Assembly (NCBI RefSeq): GCF_000786105.1
Contig: NZ_JTEV01000031.1
Span: 1 to 43,788, forward strand
Length of the DNA: 43,788 nucleotides
Direction: 5' to 3'
From: Bdellovibrio sp. ArHS
GTDB taxonomy: Bacteria > Bdellovibrionota > Bdellovibrionia > Bdellovibrionales > Bdellovibrionaceae
Shown here: piece by piece, positions 8,371 through 16,823 of the stretch
How the letters are laid out: the number at the start of each line of letters is the position of its first letter
How positions within the stretch are numbered: the stretch's first letter is position 1
Made by a program: the position numbers and the translations under genes
The notes under the pieces: model-generated
Told to the model about the DNA's origin: nothing
What the model saw: the letters and a program-made list of their open reading frames with translations, nothing else
Databases searched by the model: none

Positions 8371-8610
8371 ATGGATAGCTTGAAAGACCTTGTGGAGTTC
8401 ATGGCTAAGTCTTTAGTAGACAAGCCTGAAAAAGTTGAAGTTGATGAAATCCCTGGTCAGCAAACGACTCTTCTTGCGTTAAAGGTTGATAAAGAAGACC
8501 TTGGCAAGGTGATCGGTAAGCAAGGTAAAACCGCAGCGGCGATGAGAACGATCATCCGCGCAGCTGGTACAAAACTTAACAAGCGTTATCACTTAGATAT
8601 CGTAGAATAG
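8371..8610 (+). CDS. khpA: KH-domain RNA-binding protein KhpA
   Basis: A 79-residue single KH-domain protein, the size and context (between rpsP and rimM) of KhpA, formerly YlqC. The RNA-binding GxxG loop is seen in VIGKQGKTAAAMRTI near residue 50. In other bacteria KhpA pairs with KhpB and binds many RNAs, affecting cell size and division. A TTG at 8311 would extend the frame by 20 residues that do not resemble the family. The ATG at 8371 has GGGGGT upstream and gives the canonical start MDSLKDLVEFMAKSLVD, so it is chosen. Confidence 0.93.
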   Translation: MDSLKDLVEFMAKSLVDKPEKVEVDEIPGQQTTLLALKVDKEDLGKVIGKQGKTAAAMRTIIRAAGTKLNKRYHLDIVE

Positions 8611-8653
8611 TTAAGCCGCTAGTCCTTCGAAGGGACAAAAAAAATTCTCTAAG

Positions 8654-8689
8654 GAAGGGGTTGTCACAAGCAACCCCTTCATTTTTTTC
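8654..8689 (+). terminator. strong intrinsic terminator between khpA and rimM
   Basis: GAAGGGGTTG (8654-8663) pairs perfectly with CAACCCCTTC (8671-8680) around a 7-base loop and is followed by ATTTTTTT. An upstream hairpin at 8622-8636 (GTCCTT/AGGGAC) carries a CCTTC that could alternatively pair with GAAGG of the terminator's 5' arm. The site may therefore be an attenuator. The rimM ribosome-binding site (GAGGTT) comes directly after the T-run. Confidence 0.85.
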
Positions 8690-8700
8690 TGAGGTTCGAA

Positions 8701-9216
8701 ATGAAGTTGGTAGGTAAGGTTCGCGAGGCCCATGGACTTAAAGGTGATCTTTATGTTCTTATTTTTTCTGGTGATATTTCCTGGGCAAAAAGAATGAAGA
8801 GTTTCGGTTTGAAGTCGAAAGATTCTGAAGAGATCCAGTCTTTCACCGTCGAAAGAACAAAGCCTTTCAAAAAGGGGCTTATTGTTAAAGCGGCTGAAAT
8901 CAAAGATCGCACTGCCGCTGAAGGTGTTGAGCATCTTGAGTTCTTTGTCGATGACGAATTGTTTGTCTCTAAGCCAGGCGAAACCATCTTCCTTTCAGAA
9001 ATTAAAAATTTCAAATTGAAGGATCCTGAGCAAAAGCTTCTCGGTGAAATCGTGGATTTTTCTTCTAACGGAATTCAGGATTTATTGGTGGTCGAGGCTG
9101 CGGGTAGAAAAGTCGAAGTGCCATTCGTAGACGCGTTCATCAAAAAAATCGATTTCAAACATCAGACGGTCGTAATGGATTTGCCTGAAGGGCTTTTTGA
9201 TATCGAGAACGCTTAG
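8701..9216 (+). CDS. rimM: 16S rRNA processing protein RimM
   Basis: A 171-residue protein with the two RimM parts. The N-terminal barrel begins with the family motif GKVREAHGLKGDLYV (residues 5-19). A PRC-barrel-like C-terminal half (about 97-170) has a VPFVDAFIKKID stretch close to the usual IPxVxxxIxxID pattern. RimM assists assembly of the 30S head around S19. Its stop codon is immediately followed by the trmD start, so the pair is translationally coupled. Confidence 0.95.
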   Translation: MKLVGKVREAHGLKGDLYVLIFSGDISWAKRMKSFGLKSKDSEEIQSFTVERTKPFKKGLIVKAAEIKDRTAAEGVEHLEFFVDDELFVSKPGETIFLSEIKNFKLKDPEQKLLGEIVDFSSNGIQDLLVVEAAGRKVEVPFVDAFIKKIDFKHQTVVMDLPEGLFDIENA

Positions 9217-10044
9217 ATGTTAACGATTGACGTGATCACTCTTTTTCCTGAGATGATTGACGCCGCGGTTTCGCATGGTGTTTTAGGTCAGGCGTTAAAG
9301 AGTGATTTGCTTTCCGTGAAGGCTCACACTCCGCGCGAATTTGCTCAGGATCGTCATCGCACCGTGGATGACCGCCCTTTCGGGGGCGGGGATGGCATGA
9401 TCATGCTGCCAGAAACACTCGAAAAAACACTTCAGAAAGTGCAACATAAGACTTCCAAAGTGATCTATCTTTCCCCGCAAGGAAAGACTCTGACTGATGA
9501 AATGGCCCGGTCATTTTCCCAAGAAGAACATCTGGTTTTTATCTGTGGTCGCTACGGCGGAATTGATCAGCGTATTATTAACTCCTATGTCGATCAGGAA
9601 GTCTCGATCGGAGACTACGTATTGTCGGGTGGAGAGTTAGGGGCGCTGGTTGTGATTGATGCATTAGCGCGCTTCATTCCCGGTGTTCTGGGACACGATG
9701 ATTCGGCTGATAAAGACAGTTTCTCAGAGGGGTTGTTAGAGCATCCCAATTTCACCAGGCCTCGCACTTATTTAGAGCAAGATGTTCCAGAAGTTTTGTT
9801 AAGTGGCAATCACAAGCTGATTGAAGAGTGGAAAAAGAAAGTATCGGCGTTGGTGACGCTGAAAAAACGTCCCGATTTATTTAAAGAATTTCTTAAAATT
9901 GAAAACGAAAAATATCAGGCGCAGAAGAAAAAAAAGACAGCTCCTCCTTTAAAAGAACTCTTAGAGTTTTATAAATCTCTTTCAGAGAAGGACGTGAAGG
10001 CTTTGGCTTTGGCAGATCTGCGCGAGGAAGATTTCAATGTCTGA
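9217..10044 (+). CDS. trmD: tRNA (guanine-37-N1)-methyltransferase TrmD
   Basis: A 275-residue SPOUT methyltransferase that places m1G at position 37 of tRNAs reading CNN codons. Family motifs are [10 protein letters not shown] at the start, RPFGGGDGM near 50, [10 protein letters not shown] near 110 and [20 protein letters not shown] near 130, which form the trefoil-knot cofactor site. The protein is about 20 residues longer than the Escherichia coli enzyme, mostly in a Lys-rich C-terminal region. The start directly abuts the rimM stop, and the 3' end overlaps the next methyltransferase by eight bases. Confidence 0.97.
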   Translation: MLTIDVITLFPEMIDAAVSHGVLGQALKSDLLSVKAHTPREFAQDRHRTVDDRPFGGGDGMIMLPETLEKTLQKVQHKTSKVIYLSPQGKTLTDEMARSFSQEEHLVFICGRYGGIDQRIINSYVDQEVSIGDYVLSGGELGALVVIDALARFIPGVLGHDDSADKDSFSEGLLEHPNFTRPRTYLEQDVPEVLLSGNHKLIEEWKKKVSALVTLKKRPDLFKEFLKIENEKYQAQKKKKTAPPLKELLEFYKSLSEKDVKALALADLREEDFNV

Positions 10045-10627
10045 AGCTTCAGAAGTTCCCTACGTTCCAAGACTCGCAATAGGTCTGGTTCATTATCCCG
10101 TTCGTGATCGTTTGCAGAAAACGGTCTCGACCAATATTACTAACTTCGATATCCATGATATCGCCCGTGCAGCCACGGTCTTCGGGGTGGAAAAATATTA
10201 CATTATCCACCCTATGCAAGAGCAACTCATGTTCGTAGAGCGTGTTTTGGATCACTGGAGAGTAGGGCAAGGCTCAAAGTTCAACCCCATGAGAAAAACC
10301 GCTTTAAACCCCGTTAAAACGGCGGTGAGCGTAGAAGCAGCCCTGGCTGACTGGAATGTTCCCGACTGCTTGACGATTGCAACCACGGCCCGTGTGGAGT
10401 GGGCGAAAAGAAAGTACTCATTTGCTGAGTTGCGACATGAAATGCATGTGGAAAAGAAGCCCGTATTTATGTTATTTGGTACTGGTTTTGGTATGACAGA
10501 GCAACTGATTGGGTCTTGCTCAGGAGTCTTGGAAAGCATCCGAGGGGCTCCTCCCAAGGACTACCGCCATCTTTCCGTAAGATCGGCAGTAAGTATCTGT
10601 CTTGACCGCGTAATGGGTCCATGGTAG
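10037..10627 (+). CDS. predicted SPOUT RNA methyltransferase (COG4752 / Methyltrn_RNA_4 type)
   Basis: A 196-residue protein resembling the uncharacterised SAM-dependent RNA methyltransferases of the COG4752 type. It contains [14 protein letters not shown] near residue 12, [25 protein letters not shown] and, near the end, [12 protein letters not shown] followed by [15 protein letters not shown], a knot-like cofactor region. The methylated RNA is not known to me. Overlap with trmD by eight bases and position before rplS point to a role in rRNA or tRNA modification. In my recollection the same placement occurs in other deep-branching bacteria and supports the assignment. Confidence 0.85.
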   Translation: MSEASEVPYVPRLAIGLVHYPVRDRLQKTVSTNITNFDIHDIARAATVFGVEKYYIIHPMQEQLMFVERVLDHWRVGQGSKFNPMRKTALNPVKTAVSVEAALADWNVPDCLTIATTARVEWAKRKYSFAELRHEMHVEKKPVFMLFGTGFGMTEQLIGSCSGVLESIRGAPPKDYRHLSVRSAVSICLDRVMGPW

Positions 10628-10675
10628 ACCCTTGTTTTACTTTTTGTGAAAATTGACTGCTACAAGGATTAAGCA

Positions 10676-11050
10676 ATGGCTAAAGAAACAAACCTCGTTC
10701 GTCGCGTAAGTGTAAAAGCTGCTAACAAAAATATTCAAGCATTCAGCTCTGGTGATACTGTTAACGTATTCGTTAAAGTAAAAGAGGGTGAGAAAGAACG
10801 TGTTCAGCTTTACAAAGGTATCGTAACTAAGATTCAAGGATCTGGCGCTGCGAAAACTTTCACAGTTCGCAAAATCTCTGCAGGTGTTGGCGTTGAAAGA
10901 ACTTTCCCATTTGCAAGCCCTGCACTTGATAAAGTTGAGCTAGTAAACATCGGTAAAGTTCGTCGTTCTAAACTTTACTACCTACGCTCTCTAGAAGGTA
11001 AAGCTGCGAAGATCGAATCTGAGCTAGTAACTGCAAAAGCAGAAGCTTAG
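10676..11050 (+). CDS. rplS: 50S ribosomal protein L19
   Basis: A 124-residue L19 homologue. Diagnostic stretches are [24 protein letters not shown], then [20 protein letters not shown] and [21 protein letters not shown]19 lies at the 30S-50S interface. Codon use is strongly biased (CGT, AAA, GCT), like rpsP. It closes the ffh-to-rplS block and is followed by an intrinsic terminator. Confidence 0.97.
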   Translation: MAKETNLVRRVSVKAANKNIQAFSSGDTVNVFVKVKEGEKERVQLYKGIVTKIQGSGAAKTFTVRKISAGVGVERTFPFASPALDKVELVNIGKVRRSKLYYLRSLEGKAAKIESELVTAKAEA

Positions 11051-11084
11051 TTCCTCTCAACAGAACAATTCTATATAAATTCAA

Positions 11085-11121
11085 AAAAGACCTAGGACTC
11101 AAGTTCTAGGTCTTTTCTTTT
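11085..11121 (+). terminator. intrinsic terminator after rplS
   Basis: AAAAGACCTAG and CTAGGTCTTTT arms (11085-11095 and 11106-11116), extendable inward to a 4-base loop, are followed by CTTTTTT. This is a convincing end for the ribosomal operon. Confidence 0.9.
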
Positions 11122-11123
11122 TT

Positions 11124-11200
11124 AAAAGGTGCCAGGGGACTTTTTCCAACTGACCCGCATTAAACGCATTGTGGTTAGAAAAAGTCCCCTGGCACCTTTT
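11124..11200. repeat. long perfect inverted repeat (REP-like element)
   Basis: Two 23-base arms (11124-11146 and 11178-11200) are perfect reverse complements, with core GGTGCCAGGGGAC in the left arm and GTCCCCTGGCACC in the right. A 31-base loop contains the direct repeat CGCATT-AAA-CGCATT. The ends are AAAAGG/CCTTTT. It has no T-run of its own beyond the arm end and follows an independent terminator, so it is unlikely to be just a terminator. It looks like a dispersed extragenic palindrome; whether copies occur elsewhere in the genome cannot be tested here, and no other copy was seen in this window. Confidence 0.85.
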
Positions 11201-11227
11201 GACTGCGACTGGCTGTATGTCTAATAT
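11199..11227 (+). promoter_or_regulatory. sigma-70-like promoter of rnhB
   Basis: TTGACT (11199-11204), a 17-base spacer and TAATAT (11222-11227). The first two bases of the -35 box are the last two bases of the long inverted repeat. Initiation near 11234 leaves a leader of about 24 bases before the rnhB ATG. Confidence 0.6.
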
Positions 11228-11257
11228 GCGCTGGACTTGTGGGGATGGCGCTGAGAC

Positions 11258-11956
11258 ATGGTAGTATCGAAAAAAACGGCAGCTAAGAAAATCACACTTA
11301 AAAAAGCGAAGCCTAAGAAAACTTTCAAAAAGGAAGAATATCCTAAGGTGAATTGGCGCGAGTTTTTTCCTGAACCTGTGATTGGTGTTGATGAAGTGGG
11401 ACGCGGATGTCTTGCGGGGCCTGTCTATGCGGCGGCGGTGATTTTTAAATCAGATGCGCTTGCGGAAGATGTCACTGACTCTAAATTGTTATCCGAAGAA
11501 CGTCGTGAAGAGTTGGCGACGTTGATTCACAATGAACATCATGTCGGAATTGGTTTTGCGACAGTGGAAGAAATCGACGAGATGAATATCTTGCGCGCTT
11601 CTTTACTGGCGATGAAACGTGCGGTTGAAGCTTTGGGTGTGAAGGGTGGTCATGTGCTTATAGATGGCAACATGAAGATCCCTGGTCTTGAAGGCTTTGA
11701 GCAAACGACGATGGTTAAAGGGGATTTGCGTGTGGCTCCGATTTCAGCGGCGTCGATTGTTGCGAAAGTAACAAGAGATCGTCTGATGAAACAATTGGGA
11801 GAGAAATATCCTCTGTATGGATTCGAAGTTCACAAAGGCTATTCAACGCCGGTCCACAAAGACAGTATCGTCGCGCACGGCCCCTGTCGTGTGCACAGAA
11901 AGTCGTTCGCGGGGGTCAAAGAACACCTTGCGGACCTCATCGTCGACGAAGAGTGA
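11258..11956 (+). CDS. rnhB: ribonuclease HII
   Basis: A 232-residue RNase HII, which cuts RNA in RNA/DNA hybrids and at single ribonucleotides in DNA. The catalytic motif [14 protein letters not shown] starts at residue 43 (Asp45, Glu46). LIDGN near 133 supplies a further metal-binding Asp, and [16 protein letters not shown] matches the conserved helix. Residues 1-30 form a Lys-rich extension (10 or more Lys) that most homologues lack, possibly for nucleic-acid binding. The 3' end overlaps yraN if that gene starts at the proposed TTG. Confidence 0.95.
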   Translation: MVVSKKTAAKKITLKKAKPKKTFKKEEYPKVNWREFFPEPVIGVDEVGRGCLAGPVYAAAVIFKSDALAEDVTDSKLLSEERREELATLIHNEHHVGIGFATVEEIDEMNILRASLLAMKRAVEALGVKGGHVLIDGNMKIPGLEGFEQTTMVKGDLRVAPISAASIVAKVTRDRLMKQLGEKYPLYGFEVHKGYSTPVHKDSIVAHGPCRVHRKSFAGVKEHLADLIVDEE

Positions 11957-12296
11957 GTCGCTTTACTGGGCTCATCAACGGGGTCTGGATTCCGAAAAAC
12001 AAGTTCAAAAATTCTATCAGGAAAAAGGTTATAGCTTTCTGGCGCAACGGGTTCTTACACCCTTTGCAGAAGTGGATTTGCTTTTTCAAGCTCCCGAAGG
12101 TCATGTCCTTATGGTGGAAGTGAAGACTTCCAATATTGCTGATTTTCAGCCGCACCGAATTTCGTGGAAGCAAAAGGCGCGCTTGGCGCGAGCCCTGCAG
12201 TTTCTTACTGCCAAAATGGACGCTCTTGTTGAGGTTCACTGGGCCTTTGTCACGAAAGAAGGAAAAGTCACAGTGATTGAAGACGTCAGTGGTTGA
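11928..12296 (+). CDS. yraN: UPF0102 (YraN) family predicted endonuclease-fold protein
   Basis: About 122 residues, the normal YraN size. After a short N-terminus the motif [20 protein letters not shown] is followed by EVDLLF and MVEVKTS, the D...ExK pattern of restriction-endonuclease-like folds. The function of the family is unsettled; a link to recombination or uptake of DNA has been suggested elsewhere. No ATG is well placed. The TTG at 11928, overlapping rnhB by 29 bases with GGGGGT 12 bases upstream, gives the family length. The ATG at 11817 would add 37 residues that are merely rnhB read in another frame. The start is uncertain. Confidence 0.8.
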   Translation: MRTSSSTKSESLYWAHQRGLDSEKQVQKFYQEKGYSFLAQRVLTPFAEVDLLFQAPEGHVLMVEVKTSNIADFQPHRISWKQKARLARALQFLTAKMDALVEVHWAFVTKEGKVTVIEDVSG

Positions 12297-12328
12297 CTCA
12301 AACCCCTGTGTCGAAGCGACAATGAAGT

Positions 12329-12664
12329 ATGCGCAAAATTTTTATCATCTTCGCCATTGTTTGCCAGTTCCAGTCAGTTCATGCCGAGGGTCTTCGTGAT
12401 TTTTTAAAAAGCTGTGCGTGGGGGACCTTAGGTGGTGCCGCCGCAGGAGTTGTCAGTCTGGCTATGGAGGACAAACCTAGCGAAAGCTGGAACAACGTTG
12501 CTAAGGGAGCCTCCTTAGGCTTGTATGCAGGTGTCGCGTATGGTCTTGTGAAGATGAATCAAGAGCCCAAGATGCAACAGGCGCCGGACTTTGCCATTAT
12601 ACCTCATTTTGAAGAAGGTAAGATCGAAGGCATCAAAATCACAAAAACCATTCTCGATTTTTAG
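12329..12664 (+). CDS. small exported protein with glycine-zipper-like segment, unknown function
   Basis: A 111-residue protein with a signal peptide (MRKIFIIFAIVCQFQSVHA, cleavage near 19). Residues 31-45 (GTLGGAAAGVVSLAM) and 64-74 (GASLGLYAGVAYG) are small-residue-rich hydrophobic segments resembling the glycine zippers of envelope proteins. The C-terminus is soluble. I know no family. It follows yraN by 32 bases on the same strand and is convergent with lptD. Confidence 0.65.
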   Translation: MRKIFIIFAIVCQFQSVHAEGLRDFLKSCAWGTLGGAAAGVVSLAMEDKPSESWNNVAKGASLGLYAGVAYGLVKMNQEPKMQQAPDFAIIPHFEEGKIEGIKITKTILDF

Positions 12665-12697
12665 TTTAAGAAAAATTATTAAGTCCGTTCGCGTGGA

Positions 12698-15112
12698 TTA
12701 GAAACCGTAGCTGTCCAGTGTTTCAGGTGGGAGTGGTGCTTTCGGAACGCCGTCGAACGTAAAGGCGAAGTTCAACTTAAAGTTGGTGTCTCCGCCTGTT
12801 ACTTGGTCATGGATAAAAGTGATAAACAGGCAGTCTCCGGTAGGTTTAAACTGAGCGATGTAAGCCCAAGACTTGATTTGATCTCCGGAACTGCGATCAG
12901 CCCAGTTGGCGTCGTACACAAATTTACCCATCAGATTTAAATATTTAGACACAAAACCTGTGGAAAAGGTGTAGTCCTCTTGGCGGGCGCTGGTGTCGAC
13001 AGCTTGGCCAGGGGTGATTTTATACTGTCGGGTCAATTGAACTTGAAAGAACTGCCCTACGTCGTTCATTAAGCGCACACGTGAGGAAGCGTTCGTCACG
13101 TTCTGATAGGGGAAATAGTTGAAGATAGAATAAGTTTGAAAGCGATCTAGGCGCACATCCAAGGTTGCCGTTAAGTCGGACCACGGTTCATAAATACTGC
13201 CTCCGCGATTCTGTTGAGAGGCATCATAGGACTGCGCGAGTTTTAAATAGCCAATCTGTCTGTATTCGGGGCGGTCACTCACCCAGCGTTTTTCAGTCAC
13301 TTTGTTCGTGAGTGCCATGGTGACGAGATTGCGGTCGTACACGCGGTCGTTATAGTCAAATTGCACGCTGTAATCACTGGCGATATCCAAGTCCGTGATA
13401 CTGTCACGCGCCGAATAGGGAGCATCGGTAACAGAGCCCTGTCCAAAGAAAGGACTGTCGTCTTGAGTGAACCATGGAAGATTGCTGTAGGTGACTTCCG
13501 GAATAATTTCGTGCTTGTAGCGAGTGGCTTTCGAACTGACGGTATCGCCATAAACACGACTTAAGCTTAAACGCGCGCCCATTTCGGCACGAAGGTAGCG
13601 GCGCACGACGTGAGAATTGTCTTCGATATTGAAGTTATAGTGAGTTTCACGATAGCTCATGGCCGGCACCAGATCTAAGCCGTCTGCCAATTTGATTGGA
13701 TAATAAACCGAGGGTTCAAAATCGATTCTTTGCCCGGTGCGAATTAGATCCACGCTGGGATCGAAGGAGCCATCGTACACGCGTTTACACAGAGGGTTAT
13801 CTTCCCATTTAGGATCATTGCAACTGTTCTTTGGAAAGCGAACAGTGGTGTCTCCGCTGGTTTGAGTGGTCATGTCATCGTAGGCGTTGCCTCCACGAGT
13901 GAAGTTCACAACGTCTAAATCGAAAGCATAGATAAAGTTACTTTCGCCGATGTTCTGTTGCGAGTGGGACCAACGCAGCTCTGGAATACGATGAACGGCA
14001 TCATTGTTCCCGGCTAAAGGATCTCCGTGCAGCATATTGACGTAATAAGAGCTGTCTACGCTCATGTGCTGATCTTCCGTGTTCTTTGTGTAGGACACAC
14101 GATTTTCCATCGCCGAGTCGCCGTGATTTAAAGTTTCAGTCGGAAAGTCCTTGGGGTATTGCAGGTCGCTGGCGAAATTAATTTGTGCTCGGTGAACGCC
14201 GCCATCGGGCATTTCCAGATAGTGGCCATAGCGAACGAAGTAGCGTTCAATCGGATCATTTTTTTCTGTCACCGGGCGATAAAGATTGAGCCGTTCATCG
14301 TCAGCAAAGGCCTTGTCGAAAAGACTTCCGAAGTTTAACGAGCCTTCGGAATTTTCATTCAGCATATAGCGATATTCTAAAAGACCTTTCAGACCTCGAT
14401 TCGCGTAATCTTTCAGTTCAATGGTGGCGTCGCTGCTGCGGGAAATAGCCCAAAAATAAGGAAGAGACATGGCAAAACCACCGGTGTCGGAGGCTTCAAA
14501 TGTCGGCGTTAACAGGCCGGACTGACGATCGCTTTTTAGTGGAACGACAAGATAAGGAAACCAAAAAACAGGGACGGGGCCAAATCGCAGAATCGCATTT
14601 TTTATGTAGGCGTAGCCGCCCAGTTCAGCGCGGACTGTGGTGCCCGAAAAGCTCCAGGTCGAAGGGCAATTTGTACAAGCGGTGTAGTCAGCGGAAGAGA
14701 CCACATATTCAGCGTCTCCCGTTTTTTGCAAAACTGTTCCGGAAAAAGTGATAGATCCAGATTGCACATAACCATTATAAATAACACCGGTGTTGTTTTC
14801 ATAATCCAGATAAACTTGATCGCCGACGATCGTGTTTTTGGCGTCCATGATTTCAACATTGCCGAAAAGTTCGACTTGTCGAGAGCGCAGCAAGACGCGA
14901 GCCTTGTCGGATCGGATGTGCTGACCTTGGTAGACGATTTGGACGTTGCCTTCAAGTTCGGCAGTTTCTTTTTCGGTATCGCGAAACATGCTATCGGCAT
15001 TGATTAAGATGCCATGGATCTTCGCCGTGGGTTCGGCAGCCCATAGAGGTGAAGCCGTAAAAACGGCGACAAATAAGAATAAAAACAAGGAGATCCAGCT
15101 CTGAAGCACCAA
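12698..15112 (-). CDS. lptD: LPS-assembly protein LptD (OstA/Imp)
   Basis: An 804-residue outer-membrane protein. A signal peptide (ending SPLWAA near 26) is followed by an LptA/OstA-like jellyroll (about 30-150, with ADSMFRDTEKETAELEGNVQIVYQGQHIRSDKA). The LptD barrel follows with PVFWFPYLVVPLKSDRQSGLLTPTF, the family's plug-barrel signature, and closes in an aromatic-rich C-terminus ending GF. With LptE it inserts lipopolysaccharide into the outer leaflet. Cys pairs (CTNC near 140 and two near 430) may form disulfides. The start is a TTG without a clear ribosome-binding site; the adjacent GTG is nearly equivalent. It is divergent from the STAS gene. Confidence 0.93.
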   Translation of the reverse strand: MVLQSWISLFLFLFVAVFTASPLWAAEPTAKIHGILINADSMFRDTEKETAELEGNVQIVYQGQHIRSDKARVLLRSRQVELFGNVEIMDAKNTIVGDQVYLDYENNTGVIYNGYVQSGSITFSGTVLQKTGDAEYVVSSADYTACTNCPSTWSFSGTTVRAELGGYAYIKNAILRFGPVPVFWFPYLVVPLKSDRQSGLLTPTFEASDTGGFAMSLPYFWAISRSSDATIELKDYANRGLKGLLEYRYMLNENSEGSLNFGSLFDKAFADDERLNLYRPVTEKNDPIERYFVRYGHYLEMPDGGVHRAQINFASDLQYPKDFPTETLNHGDSAMENRVSYTKNTEDQHMSVDSSYYVNMLHGDPLAGNNDAVHRIPELRWSHSQQNIGESNFIYAFDLDVVNFTRGGNAYDDMTTQTSGDTTVRFPKNSCNDPKWEDNPLCKRVYDGSFDPSVDLIRTGQRIDFEPSVYYPIKLADGLDLVPAMSYRETHYNFNIEDNSHVVRRYLRAEMGARLSLSRVYGDTVSSKATRYKHEIIPEVTYSNLPWFTQDDSPFFGQGSVTDAPYSARDSITDLDIASDYSVQFDYNDRVYDRNLVTMALTNKVTEKRWVSDRPEYRQIGYLKLAQSYDASQQNRGGSIYEPWSDLTATLDVRLDRFQTYSIFNYFPYQNVTNASSRVRLMNDVGQFFQVQLTRQYKITPGQAVDTSARQEDYTFSTGFVSKYLNLMGKFVYDANWADRSSGDQIKSWAYIAQFKPTGDCLFITFIHDQVTGGDTNFKLNFAFTFDGVPKAPLPPETLDSYGF

Positions 15113-15238
15113 AGTAGTGTAGGGACCAGTTAGGCGTTTGTCGAGTTAGAAAATCCTGTTTTCCGGCCTCTTTTTGGACTCAAAATGTCACAAAGTATCG
15201 CCGACAAGTTGAAACCTAGATTTGATGAGAGGTTTTTC

Positions 15239-15565
15239 ATGCAAGTAAAACTCGTGCTCGACGGGGATATTGCCGTCGTGTCTTTAAGTGGTCGTGTGGA
15301 GATTGAGAAAACGCTGTCCTTCAAAAAAGCGTGTTTACAAAATTTTTCGGATAAAAAAGTGGTGTTCTGCATGAAAAACCTGAGTTTCGTAGGTTCTTCG
15401 GGCATTCAGAACTTATTCAATGTGTTGAATGATTTGAACTCCAACAGAAAACTGAATGCGAAAATCGCGGGTTTGAACCCGGATTTTCAGCGTTTATTCA
15501 GTTTTTCAGAGTGTTCGAGTCTTGAGGTTCATGAAAGTATCGAAGGGGCTCTGCAAAGCTTCTAG
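15239..15565 (+). CDS. STAS-domain protein (anti-sigma factor antagonist-like)
   Basis: A 108-residue single STAS domain. It opens MQVKLVLDGDIAVVSLSGRVEIE and has the phospho-site-like loop NLSFVGSSGIQNLFNVL near residues 46-62, where a Ser in SSG corresponds to the phosphorylated Ser of SpoIIAA. Such proteins bind anti-sigma kinases or form part of stressosomes. No kinase or sigma factor is adjacent, so the partner is elsewhere. The frame opens at 15185, but the ATG at 15239 has GAGAGG six bases upstream and starts the fold properly. The stop codon overlaps the convergent coiled-coil gene's stop in one CTAG. Confidence 0.85.
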   Translation: MQVKLVLDGDIAVVSLSGRVEIEKTLSFKKACLQNFSDKKVVFCMKNLSFVGSSGIQNLFNVLNDLNSNRKLNAKIAGLNPDFQRLFSFSECSSLEVHESIEGALQSF

Positions 15566-16680
15566 AGCCCATCCTGTTTACGCAGCTCGTTGAGCTTCTG
15601 ACTCAGCTCAAGGTTGATCCGCTCTAAAGCCGCGGTCGCAGCCTTGAGTTTTTCTGCTTCTTCATTCTTGGCATTCCACATGTAGCGAAGGCTTTCCAAT
15701 TGCTCCATATACTGGAAGTTGTCTTTTTCCAGCTTCTGAATGCGTTCTTGGTCTTCGACAACACGGATTTGCAGATCCGCATGTTCAACACCCAGCTTTT
15801 GATTTTGCTTCGCCAGTTCGCTGATGCGCTCCTGCTGACGTTCAATCTCTGATTCCAGGCGTTCTTTGATATCTTCTTTAGTGCGGCGAAGTGTCACGAC
15901 TTCGTTTTCCAGAAGGTCCTGGCGTTCTAAAGCTGTGTGCAATTTAAGGGTCTTCACTTCAAGTTCTTCTTGAATTTGATGAAGCTGTTGAACTTCACGG
16001 TTCAGGCCCTGAATTTGGGATTCATAAAATTGCACCATCTCTTGCGCTTTTTTCTCTGAGGCTTCCACTTGATAGCGGGAATTTTTTGTTACTTCGATGA
16101 TCTGATGGCGTAGATCGCGAAGTTGCGCTTCTTTTTGCGCCAAAGAGCTTTCTGTTTCCGCAAGCTTAAGATCCTGAGTGCGGGAATATTCTTTAAGCTG
16201 TGAAATGTAAGGCTTCACCTGGTTTTTAATGCGGTCATGGTACTTCACATGACGAGCCAGTTCGGCCCCCATGTTTTGCAGTTTCTCTTGAAGGGCGCGC
16301 ATTTTTTCCGTGTGAATTTCTTTTTCTCTTTCAAGCTGATCGATCTTCTGTCTCCACAGATTGTCTTTTTCTTTCCAGACGAGAATTTGATCAGTGATCG
16401 ATGATTGAGCTAAGCGGGCCTTGCCGGTTTCTTCGGTCAGGCGCTGATTTTCGGTTTCCAATAAAGACAGACGGCGTAGGGCCACTTTAAGTCGGGCCAT
16501 GAGGTCTTCGTTCTGTGAAATGAGGTTTTCCACAGTGGATGATTTAAGAATCTCTTTGGGAAGATGACTGTAATCGTTGCGCTTGGGAAGCTCGTCGGGC
16601 AACGGGATTTGACCCACAGTCTTCTGAGGGGTTTCAAAGTCTAAATGTCCTAAAACAGCTGTCTGAAATTCGGTTTCCAT
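15562..16680 (-). CDS. long coiled-coil protein, unknown function
   Basis: A 372-residue protein. Residues 1-45 are non-coiled (Pro-containing). The segment from about 48 to the end is an almost continuous coiled coil rich in Glu, Gln, Lys, Leu and Arg with heptad-like Leu spacing. There is no signal peptide and no membrane segment, so it is cytoplasmic. Function is unknown; cytoskeletal scaffold, polar organiser or motility-related adaptor are possible. The ATG has a strong GGAGGAGGG site upstream. It shares a CTAG stop with the STAS gene on the other strand. Confidence 0.75.
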   Translation of the reverse strand: METEFQTAVLGHLDFETPQKTVGQIPLPDELPKRNDYSHLPKEILKSSTVENLISQNEDLMARLKVALRRLSLLETENQRLTEETGKARLAQSSITDQILVWKEKDNLWRQKIDQLEREKEIHTEKMRALQEKLQNMGAELARHVKYHDRIKNQVKPYISQLKEYSRTQDLKLAETESSLAQKEAQLRDLRHQIIEVTKNSRYQVEASEKKAQEMVQFYESQIQGLNREVQQLHQIQEELEVKTLKLHTALERQDLLENEVVTLRRTKEDIKERLESEIERQQERISELAKQNQKLGVEHADLQIRVVEDQERIQKLEKDNFQYMEQLESLRYMWNAKNEEAEKLKAATAALERINLELSQKLNELRKQDGL

Positions 16681-16750
16681 AGCCCTCCTCCATGAAGTCT
16701 AGGTAGCCTTTCCTTTATATTCTCAAGATGAAACAGGACTCGTCAAACTT

Positions 16751-16790
16751 AGGTCGATAAGACTAGACCTTGGTAAGATAAGGAATCCTT
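16751..16790. repeat. short hairpins in the 16.7 kb divergent region
   Basis: AGGTC/GACCT (16751-16755 and 16766-16770, 10-base loop) and the near-palindrome AAGGA-A-TCCTT (16780-16790) occupy the 143-base gap between two divergent genes. They could be operator sites; nothing identifies a regulator. Confidence 0.3.
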
Positions 16791-16823
16791 CAATGATTTG
16801 GCGTTTTTTCCGAAAAGGACAGT

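Noticed and set aside
11817-11927. N-terminal extension of YraN from an ATG inside rnhB
   Set aside because: The added residues are rnhB read in another frame and make the protein longer than the family.
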